DNA from: an uncultured Flavobacterium sp.
GTDB lineage: Bacteria > Bacteroidota > Bacteroidia > Flavobacteriales > Flavobacteriaceae
Length of the DNA stretch: 34,895 nucleotides
Assembly (NCBI RefSeq): GCF_946220915.1
Contig: NZ_CAMIHH010000024.1
Location: 1-34,895 of the forward strand
Direction: 5' to 3'
This document shows positions 1 to 7,977 of the stretch, piece by piece. Below the pieces are notes generated by a model that was given only the letters and a program-made list of their open reading frames with translations, had not been told where the DNA came from and did no database searches. The position numbers and the translations under genes are program-made. The number at the start of each line of letters is the position of its first letter. Position 1 is the first letter of the stretch.

Positions 1-2932
1 GCGCAAGGGCAGGCTCAAGGTTGAAGGCAGCTACATCATCATTGTTAAAGTCACACTCCTCAATGGGCGCAAGGTTCGGCGCTATTGGAGCAGGGAGGAC
101 TTCAAGGACAACCGGCGCAACAACAACACATTCCGTATTTATGTCTTCAACCCTTGCATAAATCGTAGTATTGGCTGTCAGGTAAGGCGTAGCAAGGTAA
201 TTGTCGCCTGTAGGGTTCTGCGCGGCATCCAGTGTGGCAAAATAAGCCACTCCATAGCCCGAGGCACCATTGGTTACCACCGCATCTATTTCATCAAGGT
301 CAAACAATCCCTCACCCGGCTCTTCTTCGCAGGCATAGAAAGGCTCCATGCTTGTGTTTACTACAGGAAGCGGATTTACTACAAGTTCAAAAGAAGTTAC
401 GCTAAAGCAGCCAAGGCTGTTTTCAAGCCTTACCCAAACTGTAGCGCTACCACTCTCATGGCTGCCGGCATCGGTAAATGCATTTTCGTCATCATTGGCA
501 TTTTCCTGAGTGGCATAATATGATACCGCAACATCCGGGTCAGAAGTCACGTCGTCCGTTTTTGTGGTAAGGTCAAAAAACTCAACTCCGTCAGGAGAAT
601 TATTCTCATCACAAACTACATAGTCTTCTATTGGTACAATAGCAGGTTTTGGACGAACAGTAAGCTGTAAAGGTTCAATGGAGTAACAATCCGTAGTACT
701 GTCGGCATTAATAGCCCTTATGTAAACTACGGCTGTTGCCGATTCATAAGATTCAGGCGTTTCAATAGGCTCAAGGTTCAATTGCGCATTAGTTTCGCTG
801 GCATGGTAAGATACCACAACACCGCTTGCGCCATTAACTACTTCTGCGCCTGCAGGGGTTAGGTCGAATAGGGCAACTCCATCAGAATCGTCGTCGCACT
901 CTACAATTTCAGTAGCAGGAACAAGTTCAGGCCTTGTATCGATCGTTATGTTGAAAACATGCTGGTCGCTGCATATCAGGGTATCTTCAGACCCGGTTTC
1001 TGCATAAATGTATAAGGTGGTATCTTCAGTGATCTCTGTTCCGGGAGCAAGTACTGTACCCGTGCCGTCAGGACCGGTATAATATTCCCCTTCGGTCAGC
1101 GGATCAAGGAAATAACTTTCACAGGCGGTAACCGGTTCAGGTGTATCAACCTCAGGAAGTTCGTTAATTGTAACGGTAAAACTTCCTTCATCGGTACAGT
1201 TGTTCGGTGTAGTACCCGATTCGGCATATACATATATTGTTTGCGATCCGGTTATTAACTGGCCTGCATTCAGCTGCTGGCCCTGGCCGCCTTCCTGTGT
1301 AAAATAATTACCGACAGGAAGTACCGGAAGCACATATCCTTCATCACTACAGGCAACGGCATCTGCAGGAACTTCGACAACCGGTTCGGGCGTAATTTCA
1401 AATGTCATTGTAGAAGTTCCGTAACACTCTTCATTATTAACATTGGTCACGCGTATGTACACAATCTGTCCGTCAGTTGCAGGAAATGCTGTAGGGTTTT
1501 CTACAAGCTGTGTATTATTTGTTGCTCCGCCCAAAGTACTGTGGTAGGAAACTACAAAATTATCAGGATCCTGACCCATGAGCGCATCGCCATCAAAATC
1601 GGTCAGGTTAAATATTTCTATGCCATCATTATTAAGGTCGCATACCTGCGGGGTTGGAGGCGTACCGGCAGTAGGATCTTCGCTGGCTTCGATAACAAAT
1701 GAAGTTGTAGCATCACATCCGGTAAAATAATCCTCAATCCTCACGTATATAGTTCTTGGCTCCCCGTCGGTAATGTATTGGGAAGGCTGAGGCGTATACC
1801 CTTCATCCGCATCTTCCTGGGTATTGTGAAACGAGACCGTATATTGATTCGGGTCCAGTCCGTTGAGGATGGTCTCGTTATTTTGGGTCAGGTCAAAAGT
1901 ATAGGGCGGCGGGCCATCTGCACAAAGAATGATATCATCAGGCTCTCCAAGATCCATTGGCTCAGAAACCATAACAGTTACGGGAGACTCCTTTACAACC
2001 GTGCTGCCATCACACCTTAAATAGGTTGCCCTTGCAATGTAAGTAGTAGTTTCCATAGGGCAAACCTGCGTAGAAGGCGAAGAAGACAATATGCTTCCAT
2101 CGGTATTTACCCACTGGAAAGTAACGATAGAAGGGCCACTTGGCGTAAAACGCCATGCCTCATTAGTAGCTGACCATGCACCTGTGTTGCGCCCCGGAGG
2201 TGCAACAGCCTGGCTACCGGCAGCATTTTGAATACCTATAACCCCGACGCCATTTTGCCACGAGGTACAAGGCACCCTGCGCTGTACATACACCTCGATA
2301 ACATTTGTAGTTTCATACAATACAATTTGCGATGTTTGCGCGCCGATATTACTATTGCTGTTGCAACTGGTTGAATACTGTGCCACCTGCGAGAAGTTAA
2401 CTACAAGCGTACGGCAGGGATATTCACCAAGCACCTGCCAGTTGATATTGGGGCTTGCAAAACCATTAGATATCGCAGGGTCTATATCCTGGTAAACACC
2501 ATAAATGGCGTTCTTAATAGGGAAGTTAGCATTAGGTATAGTTGTATTAAACGAAAATGGGCAATTAGAACCTGCGGCAACACTGTTAAACGTTACCACA
2601 CCATTTGAGCCAACTGCTGCCTGCGAATAGTTATTGCCATAAAAGCAAAAATTGAATGGCAGGTTGATCGTTGGCGACCAAACGTCATCAGTATTGGCCG
2701 ATACCTGGTTACCTCCAACAAAAGGATAGGGAGGCGCATACGGCACAGAAGTAACATTGTAGGATGTGGTAGCCCCTGTGTTGAAATAAGTAGCATTAAT
2801 GTTTCCACAATCGCCGGGTTCGCATAGCGGAGCAATTCCGCCCGCCTGAACCTGGGGGCAGCCAGGTGCCTGGGCAAAAGTGTTGATACCAAAAATGCTG
2901 AATAAGAGTAGGATTAGGTATTTATTCATCAT
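1..2932 (-). CDS. Large modular T9SS surface protein (C-terminus outside the window)
   Basis: Open frame from ATG at 2932 to the window edge, 977 residues and continuing. A second ATG directly follows (2929). The first ~21 residues form a signal peptide ending TFAQ. Around residues 90-110 lies a beta-sandwich signature, FYGNNYSQAAVGSNG, of the kind seen at the N-terminus of secreted adhesin-like proteins. From about residue 335 on there are repeated ~85-100-residue modules that start with a Cys-Asp motif and the pattern CDxxxDGxxxFDLT (near residues 335, 429, 679, 772, 866 and 958). Each ends in a strand like TVWVRLEN followed by NPLP or similar. Two shorter Cys-led modules lie near 525 and 604. 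Closely similar modules occur in the genes at 31090 and 33528, which supports a cell-surface protein exported by T9SS. The expected type B C-terminal sorting domain would lie left of base 1 and is not seen. Function beyond surface location is unknown. Confidence 0.85.
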   Translation of the reverse strand, partial: MMNKYLILLLFSIFGINTFAQAPGCPQVQAGGIAPLCEPGDCGNINATYFNTGATTSYNVTSVPYAPPYPFVGGNQVSANTDDVWSPTINLPFNFCFYGNNYSQAAVGSNGVVTFNSVAAGSNCPFSFNTTIPNANFPIKNAIYGVYQDIDPAISNGFASPNINWQVLGEYPCRTLVVNFSQVAQYSTSCNSNSNIGAQTSQIVLYETTNVIEVYVQRRVPCTSWQNGVGVIGIQNAAGSQAVAPPGRNTGAWSATNEAWRFTPSGPSIVTFQWVNTDGSILSSSPSTQVCPMETTTYIARATYLRCDGSTVVKESPVTVMVSEPMDLGEPDDIILCADGPPPYTFDLTQNNETILNGLDPNQYTVSFHNTQEDADEGYTPQPSQYITDGEPRTIYVRIEDYFTGCDATTSFVIEASEDPTAGTPPTPQVCDLNNDGIEIFNLTDFDGDALMGQDPDNFVVSYHSTLGGATNNTQLVENPTAFPATDGQIVYIRVTNVNNEECYGTSTMTFEITPEPVVEVPADAVACSDEGYVLPVLPVGNYFTQEGGQGQQLNAGQLITGSQTIYVYAESGTTPNNCTDEGSFTVTINELPEVDTPEPVTACESYFLDPLTEGEYYTGPDGTGTVLAPGTEITEDTTLYIYAETGSEDTLICSDQHVFNITIDTRPELVPATEIVECDDDSDGVALFDLTPAGAEVVNGASGVVVSYHASETNAQLNLEPIETPESYESATAVVYIRAINADSTTDCYSIEPLQLTVRPKPAIVPIEDYVVCDENNSPDGVEFFDLTTKTDDVTSDPDVAVSYYATQENANDDENAFTDAGSHESGSATVWVRLENSLGCFSVTSFELVVNPLPVVNTSMEPFYACEEEPGEGLFDLDEIDAVVTNGASGYGVAYFATLDAAQNPTGDNYLATPYLTANTTIYARVEDINTECVVVAPVVLEVLPAPIAPNLAPIEECDFNNDDVAAFNLEPALA

Positions 2933-3165
2933 AGTAATTTTGAAATGCGAAATTTACATAAATTTGATTCAAAAAAAACACAAAAAACAGTATTTTTTTA
3001 TATACAACAACTGTATATGCATTTACCCTAACTAAAAAATTAAAAAAAAATAATTTTAAGATTAAGCCTTTCCGGTGGCTTTGCGTAATTTCATAGTTGC
3101 CACTGCTTTAGGATAACGCAAAAAAAACCGGCAATAGTATCGGCCTTTCAATCAACTTTTATAAT
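2933..3165. other. AT-rich divergent intergenic region with a 7-bp inverted repeat
   Basis: Separates the leftward surface-protein gene from rightward folE. The first ~120 bases are A/T runs. TAAATTTC on the minus strand (2956-2949) is a one-mismatch match to TAnnTTTG and could serve the leftward gene, but its upstream TTG spacing is poor. TTTGCGT at 3080-3086 and ACGCAAA at 3116-3122 form a perfect 7-bp inverted repeat upstream of the folE promoter. I recognise no riboswitch. Confidence 0.35.
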
Positions 3166-3173
3166 TATCTTTG
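3166..3173 (+). promoter_or_regulatory. Bacteroidetes-type -7 element of folE
   Basis: TATCTTTG is an exact match to the Bacteroidetes -7 consensus TAnnTTTG. No good TTG lies 17-23 bases upstream. The folE ATG follows 40 bases later. The element overlaps the TTG at 3171 that would give a 14-residue longer protein, which argues for the ATG start. Confidence 0.55.
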
Positions 3174-3212
3174 CCTGCTGAATTTACCACTATATTAATA
3201 TCAACGAATATA

Positions 3213-3884
3213 ATGATCCATAACGACGACAGCAGAGACGAATTAGGAGATAACCACGTAGCATCGAGCGCACAAACACCACTAAGGGCTGATGCATTTG
3301 ACAGGACTGACGATGAAAAAATCGCGTCCATAAAAAAAGATGTCGAAAATATCCTGCTTACGCTGGGAATGGACCTTACCGACGACAGCCTGAAAGGCAC
3401 GCCCAACCGTGTCGCAAAAATGTTTGTAAAGGAAATATTCGGTGGGCTTAACCCTGAAAAAAAACCCGGGTCATCTACTTTTGAAAACCATTATAAGTAT
3501 GGCGAAATGCTGGTGGAGAAAAACATCACCGTATATTCTACCTGTGAACATCACCTCCTGCCCATTGTTGGCCGTGCGCACGTTGCCTACATATCCAACG
3601 GTACCGTTGTGGGACTTTCTAAAATGAACCGGATCGTAGATTACTTTGCCAAAAGGCCTCAGGTGCAGGAAAGGCTTACAATGCAGATCGTGCAGGAACT
3701 TAAAAAAGTACTGGGCACTGAGGATGTGGCATGCGTTATCGATGCCAAGCACCTGTGCGTAAACTCACGCGGCATACGCGACATTGAGAGCAGTACCGTA
3801 ACCTCCGAATTTGGCGGCAGGTTCAAGGAAGAAAATGTAAGGAGGGAATTTCTTGATTACATTAAGCTCGATACACAGTTTTAA
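3213..3884 (+). CDS. folE: GTP cyclohydrolase I
   Basis: 223 residues from ATG 3213. It converts GTP to 7,8-dihydroneopterin triphosphate, the first step toward tetrahydrofolate and related pterins. The zinc-binding CEHHLLP motif and the later HLCVNSRGIRD segment supply the family's Cys/His/Cys zinc ligands. KMNRIVDYFAKRPQVQERLT is the typical helix of the toroid fold. The N-terminal ~45 residues are polar and variable, as usual in this family. A longer in-frame version from TTG 3171 would begin inside the promoter's -7 element, so the ATG is preferred. cysS follows after 44 bases on the same strand and may be cotranscribed. Cytosolic enzyme; family assignment is secure. Confidence 0.96.
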   Translation: MIHNDDSRDELGDNHVASSAQTPLRADAFDRTDDEKIASIKKDVENILLTLGMDLTDDSLKGTPNRVAKMFVKEIFGGLNPEKKPGSSTFENHYKYGEMLVEKNITVYSTCEHHLLPIVGRAHVAYISNGTVVGLSKMNRIVDYFAKRPQVQERLTMQIVQELKKVLGTEDVACVIDAKHLCVNSRGIRDIESSTVTSEFGGRFKEENVRREFLDYIKLDTQF

Positions 3885-3928
3885 TACACCTATATAATAC
3901 ATCTTATATATACCCATACCTACAGGTT

Positions 3929-5410
3929 ATGCAGCTATACCAAAACCAGGCATTAAAGATTTATAATACGCTAAGCGGGAATAAGGAAACTTTCATTCCG
4001 CTTCACGAAGGCGCTGTTGGAATGTATGTGTGCGGCCCAACCGTATACAGCAATGTGCACCTTGGCAATTGCCGCACCTTCATATCTTTTGACCTGGTTT
4101 TCCGCTACCTGAAGCACCTTGGCTACAAAGTAAGGTATGTACGCAATATCACCGACGTAGGCCACATGGAAGATGATGGCGACGAGGGCGAGGACAAAAT
4201 TGCAAAAAAAGCACGGCTTGAAAAGCTGGAGCCCATGGAGATCGTACAGCAATATTCGGTTGATTTCCACCAGATCATGGAGCTTTTCAATGCGCTCCCG
4301 CCAAGCATTGAGCCTACTGCCACAGGACACATCATAGAACAGATAGAAACCATCAGGCAGATACTCGACAACGGCTTTGCTTACGAATCGAATGGATCAG
4401 TATACTTCGACGTGGTAAAATACAACGAAAGCCATAATTATGGCATATTGAGCGGAAGGAACCTTGACGACATGCTGTCCAATTCGCGCGAGCTGGCAGG
4501 ACAGGAACAAAAGAGAAACCCTGCCGACTTTGCTCTTTGGAAAAAAGCCGAACCCGAACACATAATGCGCTGGCCTTCACCGTGGGGCGACGGTTTTCCG
4601 GGGTGGCATCTTGAGTGTACAGCCATGAGCACAAAATATTTAGGCGATAAGTTTGACATACACGGCGGCGGGATGGACCTTAAGTTTCCCCACCATGAAT
4701 GCGAAATTGCCCAAAATGAAGCCTGCAAAGGCAGCGCTCCGGTAAACTACTGGCTGCACGCCAATATGCTTACCCTGAATGGCAAAAAAATGGCCAAGTC
4801 TACAGGAAATAACATCCTGCCACGGGAATTGTTTTCGGGAAATAATGATAAGCTGGAAAAGCCATTTACGCCATCAGTTGTGCGGTTTTTCATGATGCAG
4901 GCCCATTACAGGAGCATCCTCGATTTTTCTAATGATGCCATCGTAGCTGCCGAAAAAGGCTATAACCGCCTGATGGAGGCAGTAGATACACTTGGGACTA
5001 TTGCTCCATCGGCAAGTTCATCACTGGATATCGCAGCCTGGAAACAACTGTGCTATGATGCCATGAATGACGACTTTAACAGCCCCATACTGATATCCTA
5101 CCTCTTTGAAGGTGTACGGTATATCAACCTGCTGAAAGAAGGCAAGGAAACCCTTACGGCTGCCGATCTTGAGGTCATGGGCAGAACCCTTCATGGCTTC
5201 ATATACGATGTGCTTGGCCTGAAAAGTGAGTCGGAGGCAGACAGTACTAACGATAAGCTTGAAGGTGTGATGAATATGCTGATCTCAATGCGCAACGAGG
5301 CGCGTGCCAACAAGGATTTTGCACTGTCAGACCAGATACGCAACAGGCTTACCGATCTCGGCATCGAACTGAAAGATTCAAAGGAAGGCACTACCTTTTC
5401 AATCAACTGA
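3929..5410 (+). CDS. cysS: Cysteinyl-tRNA synthetase
   Basis: 493 residues, full length for the class I enzyme that charges tRNA-Cys. The N-terminal catalytic core has CGPTVYSNVHLGN, containing the HIGH-type HLGN and a zinc-ligand Cys. The other zinc-site region is ECTAMS and the later HHECEIAQNEA. The KMSKS loop appears as KKMAKSTGN near residue 290. The C-terminal third is the helical anticodon-binding and DALR region, ending with a helix typical of cysteinyl enzymes. ATG start at 3929. The stop is followed two bases later by the yidD start, so the two are very probably cotranscribed and coupled. Confidence 0.97.
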   Translation: MQLYQNQALKIYNTLSGNKETFIPLHEGAVGMYVCGPTVYSNVHLGNCRTFISFDLVFRYLKHLGYKVRYVRNITDVGHMEDDGDEGEDKIAKKARLEKLEPMEIVQQYSVDFHQIMELFNALPPSIEPTATGHIIEQIETIRQILDNGFAYESNGSVYFDVVKYNESHNYGILSGRNLDDMLSNSRELAGQEQKRNPADFALWKKAEPEHIMRWPSPWGDGFPGWHLECTAMSTKYLGDKFDIHGGGMDLKFPHHECEIAQNEACKGSAPVNYWLHANMLTLNGKKMAKSTGNNILPRELFSGNNDKLEKPFTPSVVRFFMMQAHYRSILDFSNDAIVAAEKGYNRLMEAVDTLGTIAPSASSSLDIAAWKQLCYDAMNDDFNSPILISYLFEGVRYINLLKEGKETLTAADLEVMGRTLHGFIYDVLGLKSESEADSTNDKLEGVMNMLISMRNEARANKDFALSDQIRNRLTDLGIELKDSKEGTTFSIN

Positions 5411-5412
5411 TC

Positions 5413-5664
5413 TTGAAAGCCGGGGAGGTTATCACACTACCCTTTGTGCTGCTGGTACGCTTTTACCAGGTAGCCATTTCACCATTCCTGCCATCGGCAT
5501 GCCGGTACACCCCTACCTGCTCCCAATATACCATTGAGGCGTTGCAAAAACGCGGGCTCATCATGGGGAGCTGGCTTTCGGTAAAGCGCATTGTGAGCTG
5601 CAATCCCTGGGGTGGGCGCGGCTATGACCCTGTTCCCGATAAGGGCTGCAACCATAAACATTAA
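5413..5664 (+). CDS. yidD: Membrane protein insertion efficiency factor YidD
   Basis: 83 residues. The family motif CRYTPTCSQYTIEAL and the C-terminal NPWGGRGYDPVP are both present, preceded by an amphipathic or membrane-associated helix (FVLLVRFYQVAISPFLP). YidD is a small inner-membrane-associated protein thought to assist YidC-dependent insertion. The best start is a TTG at 5413, only two bases after the cysS stop. No ATG lies upstream in this frame before a stop, so a non-ATG start with translational coupling to cysS is likely. An internal GTG would remove the conserved N-terminal helix. Confidence 0.92.
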   Translation: MKAGEVITLPFVLLVRFYQVAISPFLPSACRYTPTCSQYTIEALQKRGLIMGSWLSVKRIVSCNPWGGRGYDPVPDKGCNHKH

Positions 5665-5675
5665 CGTGGTTTTCC

Positions 5676-5705
5676 TTGTGTTTGCCATCCAATTATTTAA
5701 TTTTA
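5676..5705 (+). promoter_or_regulatory. Candidate promoter of lgt
   Basis: TTG (5676-5678), 19-base spacer, then TAATTTTA (5698-5705), one mismatch from TAnnTTTG. It lies just after yidD and 22 bases before the lgt ATG, so lgt may have its own transcript besides any readthrough. Confidence 0.45.
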
Positions 5706-5727
5706 CATCAATCAATAAAAACAGCAA

Positions 5728-6672
5728 ATGATACAAAGTTTAAGCATTGTATGGAACTCCCCCGAAGGATTCCACCTTGGACCGATAATGCTGCGTTATT
5801 ACAGCCTCGGGTTTGTGATCGCTTTCGGCCTTGGTTGGCTCATCATGAAAAAGATATTCATCCGCGAAGGCGAATCGATGGAAAAACTCGACAAGCTATT
5901 CATTTATACCCTCATCGCAACATTGCTGGGCGCAAGGCTTGGCCAGGTTTTCTTTTATGACTGGGACCACTTCCAGGACTATCCTGAAGAAATACTCCTC
6001 CCCTTCAGGTTCAGGCCGGAATTTGAATTTACAGGCTTTGCGGGACTTGCCAGCCATGGTGCGGCGATAGCCATCATACTTTTCATGGTGTATTATAGCC
6101 GTAAGGTCATCCACAGGCCCTTGCTGTGGGTTCTGGACAGGGTAGTTATCCCGGTAACCAGCGGTGGTATTTTTGTACGCCTTGGCAACTTCTTTAACAG
6201 CGAGATCCTGGGCGATGTGACTTCGCCGGAAACCCCTACGGCCGTAAAGTTCATCCGTGGCGAGGACAAGTGGCTCAACAAGTCGCAGGTAATGGAAAAA
6301 ACTGGCATTGAGAACTATGACAAGGCTTATGAAGCCATAGAGCACAACCCACAGTTTGCCGATATACTGGCCAAGATCCCCTACAGGCATCCGGCACAAT
6401 TGTATGAAGCATTCCTCTACATATTCGTATTCCTGACAATCTATTTAATGTACTGGAAAACCAATGCCCGTAAAAAGCACGGACTCATCTTTGGGGTATT
6501 CCTGGTATTGCTGTGGAGCGTACGTTTTGTGGTGGAATTCGTTAAGGAAAGCCAGGGCGGCTTTGAGGGCAAAGACCCTATTTTGCTAACCGGGCAATGG
6601 CTAAGCATACCGTTCATCCTGGTGGGCTTCTGGCTGATATTTACAGCGAAAAACAGGCAGGAGACTTTATAA
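5728..6672 (+). CDS. lgt: Phosphatidylglycerol:prolipoprotein diacylglyceryl transferase
   Basis: 314 residues, multi-pass inner-membrane enzyme that attaches diacylglycerol to the lipobox Cys of exported prolipoproteins. The Lgt signature GGIFVRLGNFFNSEILG is intact near residue 150, and the SHGAAIAI segment contains the conserved His of the family. A long polar stretch of about 60 residues after the signature (VKFIRGEDKWLNKSQVMEK and on) is the periplasmic arm, longer than in E. coli, as I would expect for Bacteroidetes. HPAQLYEAF follows and then the C-terminal membrane helices. ATG at 5728. A strong terminator sits 8 bases after the stop. Confidence 0.96.
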   Translation: MIQSLSIVWNSPEGFHLGPIMLRYYSLGFVIAFGLGWLIMKKIFIREGESMEKLDKLFIYTLIATLLGARLGQVFFYDWDHFQDYPEEILLPFRFRPEFEFTGFAGLASHGAAIAIILFMVYYSRKVIHRPLLWVLDRVVIPVTSGGIFVRLGNFFNSEILGDVTSPETPTAVKFIRGEDKWLNKSQVMEKTGIENYDKAYEAIEHNPQFADILAKIPYRHPAQLYEAFLYIFVFLTIYLMYWKTNARKKHGLIFGVFLVLLWSVRFVVEFVKESQGGFEGKDPILLTGQWLSIPFILVGFWLIFTAKNRQETL

Positions 6673-6680
6673 AACAGGAA

Positions 6681-6707
6681 AACCGCCCCTTTCAGGGCGG
6701 TTTTTTT
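6681..6707 (+). terminator. Rho-independent terminator of lgt
   Basis: AACCGCCC pairs with GGGCGGTT around a short loop (CTTTCA centre), followed by seven T. GC-rich stem plus U-tract on the plus strand, directly after lgt. The remnant PIN toxin ends about 10 bases beyond it on the other strand. Confidence 0.93.
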
Positions 6708-6716
6708 ATGTTTGAT

Positions 6717-6794
6717 TTATAAAGGGCTTAAATATTCTTTCGCTGTGAAAACTTGAGAAACAATATTCGTATCTATGAACTACTTGTCCATCAT
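6717..6794 (-). pseudogene. Remnant of a PIN-domain toxin gene
   Basis: Reading leftward from ATG 6794 gives M-M-D-K-stop-FIDTNIVSQVFTAKEYLSPL-stop. FIDTNIV is the canonical first beta strand of PIN-domain ribonucleases, with the first metal-binding Asp, and the following residues match the usual first helix. A TAG interrupts codon 5 and the frame ends after 25 codons, so about 100 codons of a normal PIN toxin are missing. The ATG overlaps the antitoxin-like stop as ATGA (6794-6791), the normal arrangement in type II toxin-antitoxin operons. The lost 3' part abuts the lgt terminator. The PIN assignment rests on a short segment but fits the neighbour. Confidence 0.7.
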
Positions 6795-7033
6795 GAATAT
6801 TTTTCTGAAAGATAATCTGTATAACCTTTTTTGTAGTTATGGTTGATAGGCCCCATAACACCAGTAAGGCTTTCAACAATCGAACCTATTTCCTTTTCAG
6901 CAGGCTGTTTAGCCAAAGAACGCAAATATCTTTCTGTAAGTTTAGACAGGCTTACTTACTTTATGATTTTTAGCATAAATTTTGCATCTTCAACTCTATC
7001 CTTATCTATAGCCAGAGTTAATTTATTATTCAT
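6791..7033 (-). pseudogene. Decayed DUF6364-like antitoxin gene
   Basis: From ATG 7033 the frame reads MNNKLTLAIDKDRVEDAK then FMLKIIK-stop. After the TAA the same frame continues VSLSKLTERYLRSLAKQPA and on to LSEKYS-stop at 6791. The N-terminus and the SLSKLxERYL segment resemble the small DUF6364 ribbon-helix-helix-like proteins that partner PIN toxins. The garbled middle is explained by two indels. A single T is lost in the run at about 6974-6976 (restoring it gives FYAKNHKVS). Four bases are also gained in AAGTAAGTAAGC near 6955-6962. Together they shift the frame for about 10 codons, create a TAA, and then restore the frame. Probably non-functional. It sits 41 bases downstream of the TonB-like gene on the same strand. 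Confidence 0.75.
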
Positions 7034-7074
7034 AGCAAATATTTATATTACAGAATTACAAAAACCACAAAGAA

Positions 7075-7974
7075 TTATTCTGTCAGCTTAAAGTTATACA
7101 CAATGGTTCCGGTTTGTTTTTCAGGCGCACTGGCACTGCTTTCAAACTTAGTATCAAATGCAGCCTGCCTTGCCTGGTCATAAAGGCACTGGGCTGAGTT
7201 TGTAGTAGGCCTTCCCCTATCAACTTTTATCACTTTACCTTTCCTGTCCACGGTAATCTGTACAGTTACCGTGCCCTGTTCATTACATTTATACTGGGGC
7301 TTTGGGCGTGTAATGGGTTTCCTTCCGTCTAATCTGTAGTCTCCAACGCCTGTTCCGATGCCATTGCCTTTACCACCGCCTTTGCCGTTTCCCTCTCCGT
7401 CACCTTCACCATCTCCTTTGCCGTTTCCCTTACCATTCCCTTTACCATCGCCCTCGCCATTATTGTCATAATAATTACTAGAATTTTTATCGCCATTCTT
7501 GTCTCCCTTATTCCCGGAAACATTATCATCGCCATCGCCATCTTTACTGACGCTGTTGCTAAAATTGGAAAGTGCATCCATTGCAGCTTTGGAAGGTTGT
7601 TGCTTTGGAGGTTCGGTCTTGGCATTCTGCAACCTTGGATCCTTCTTTTCCACGGGTTTGGTATTCGCGACAGCCTCAGATTCCTCGTCATCACTACCGA
7701 CCACTTCTTCGGCAGTAGCACTGGAAACCGGCTCAGATTTGACCTTACTTGCGGCTTCAAGCAGTTCACTGCGATAATTAGCACCCATGCCCATGTCGCT
7801 GTCACCAAAATTTATCGTGACACCACCGCCGCCACCGCCACCTTCCAGCATTACCGTAAGCGGGTCGGGATAAGTAACCGTATATGTAAAGAAAACAAGC
7901 GGCAGGAACAGGCTCAAAAATATGATGCCCGTAATCATTGCCGAATGCTTTTCCTCTTTTGTTATCTTTTCCAT
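7075..7974 (-). CDS. TonB-like energy transducer with Gly-charged linker
   Basis: 299 residues. A cytoplasmic N-terminus (MEKITKEEKHSAM) is followed by one membrane helix (residues ~13-35), then a long periplasmic linker and a C-terminal ~75-residue TonB-like domain (GTVTVQITVDRKGKVIKV ... TGTIVYNFKLTE). A run of seven Gly follows the first helix. The linker has an acidic/Glu-Pro-Lys part and then a striking run of Gly alternating with Lys, Asn, Asp or Glu (residues ~170-210) instead of the Pro-Lys/Pro-Glu linker of classical TonB. It is the last gene after exbB and exbD, with a 3-base gap to exbD. It most likely couples the ExbBD proton channel to outer-membrane receptors; a TolA-like role is the alternative. 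Confidence 0.87.
   Translation of the reverse strand: MEKITKEEKHSAMITGIIFLSLFLPLVFFTYTVTYPDPLTVMLEGGGGGGGVTINFGDSDMGMGANYRSELLEAASKVKSEPVSSATAEEVVGSDDEESEAVANTKPVEKKDPRLQNAKTEPPKQQPSKAAMDALSNFSNSVSKDGDGDDNVSGNKGDKNGDKNSSNYYDNNGEGDGKGNGKGNGKGDGEGDGEGNGKGGGKGNGIGTGVGDYRLDGRKPITRPKPQYKCNEQGTVTVQITVDRKGKVIKVDRGRPTTNSAQCLYDQARQAAFDTKFESSASAPEKQTGTIVYNFKLTE
7342..7460 (-). repeat. Coding hexanucleotide-type repeat (Gly-X) in the TonB-like gene
   Basis: About 20 imperfect 6-base units of the form GGN-RAN encode Gly-Lys/Asn/Asp/Glu pairs (for example GKGNGKGNGKGDGEG). In-frame unit gain or loss by slippage would only change linker length. Confidence 0.8.
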
Positions 7975-7977
7975 ACT

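Noticed and set aside
3171..3212. TTG start giving a 237-residue FolE
   Set aside because: The TTG lies inside the TATCTTTG -7 element, and the ATG at 3213 gives a complete protein.
6843..7091. 82-codon plus-strand frame
   Set aside because: It is antisense to the decayed antitoxin, which has family-like sequence on the minus strand.
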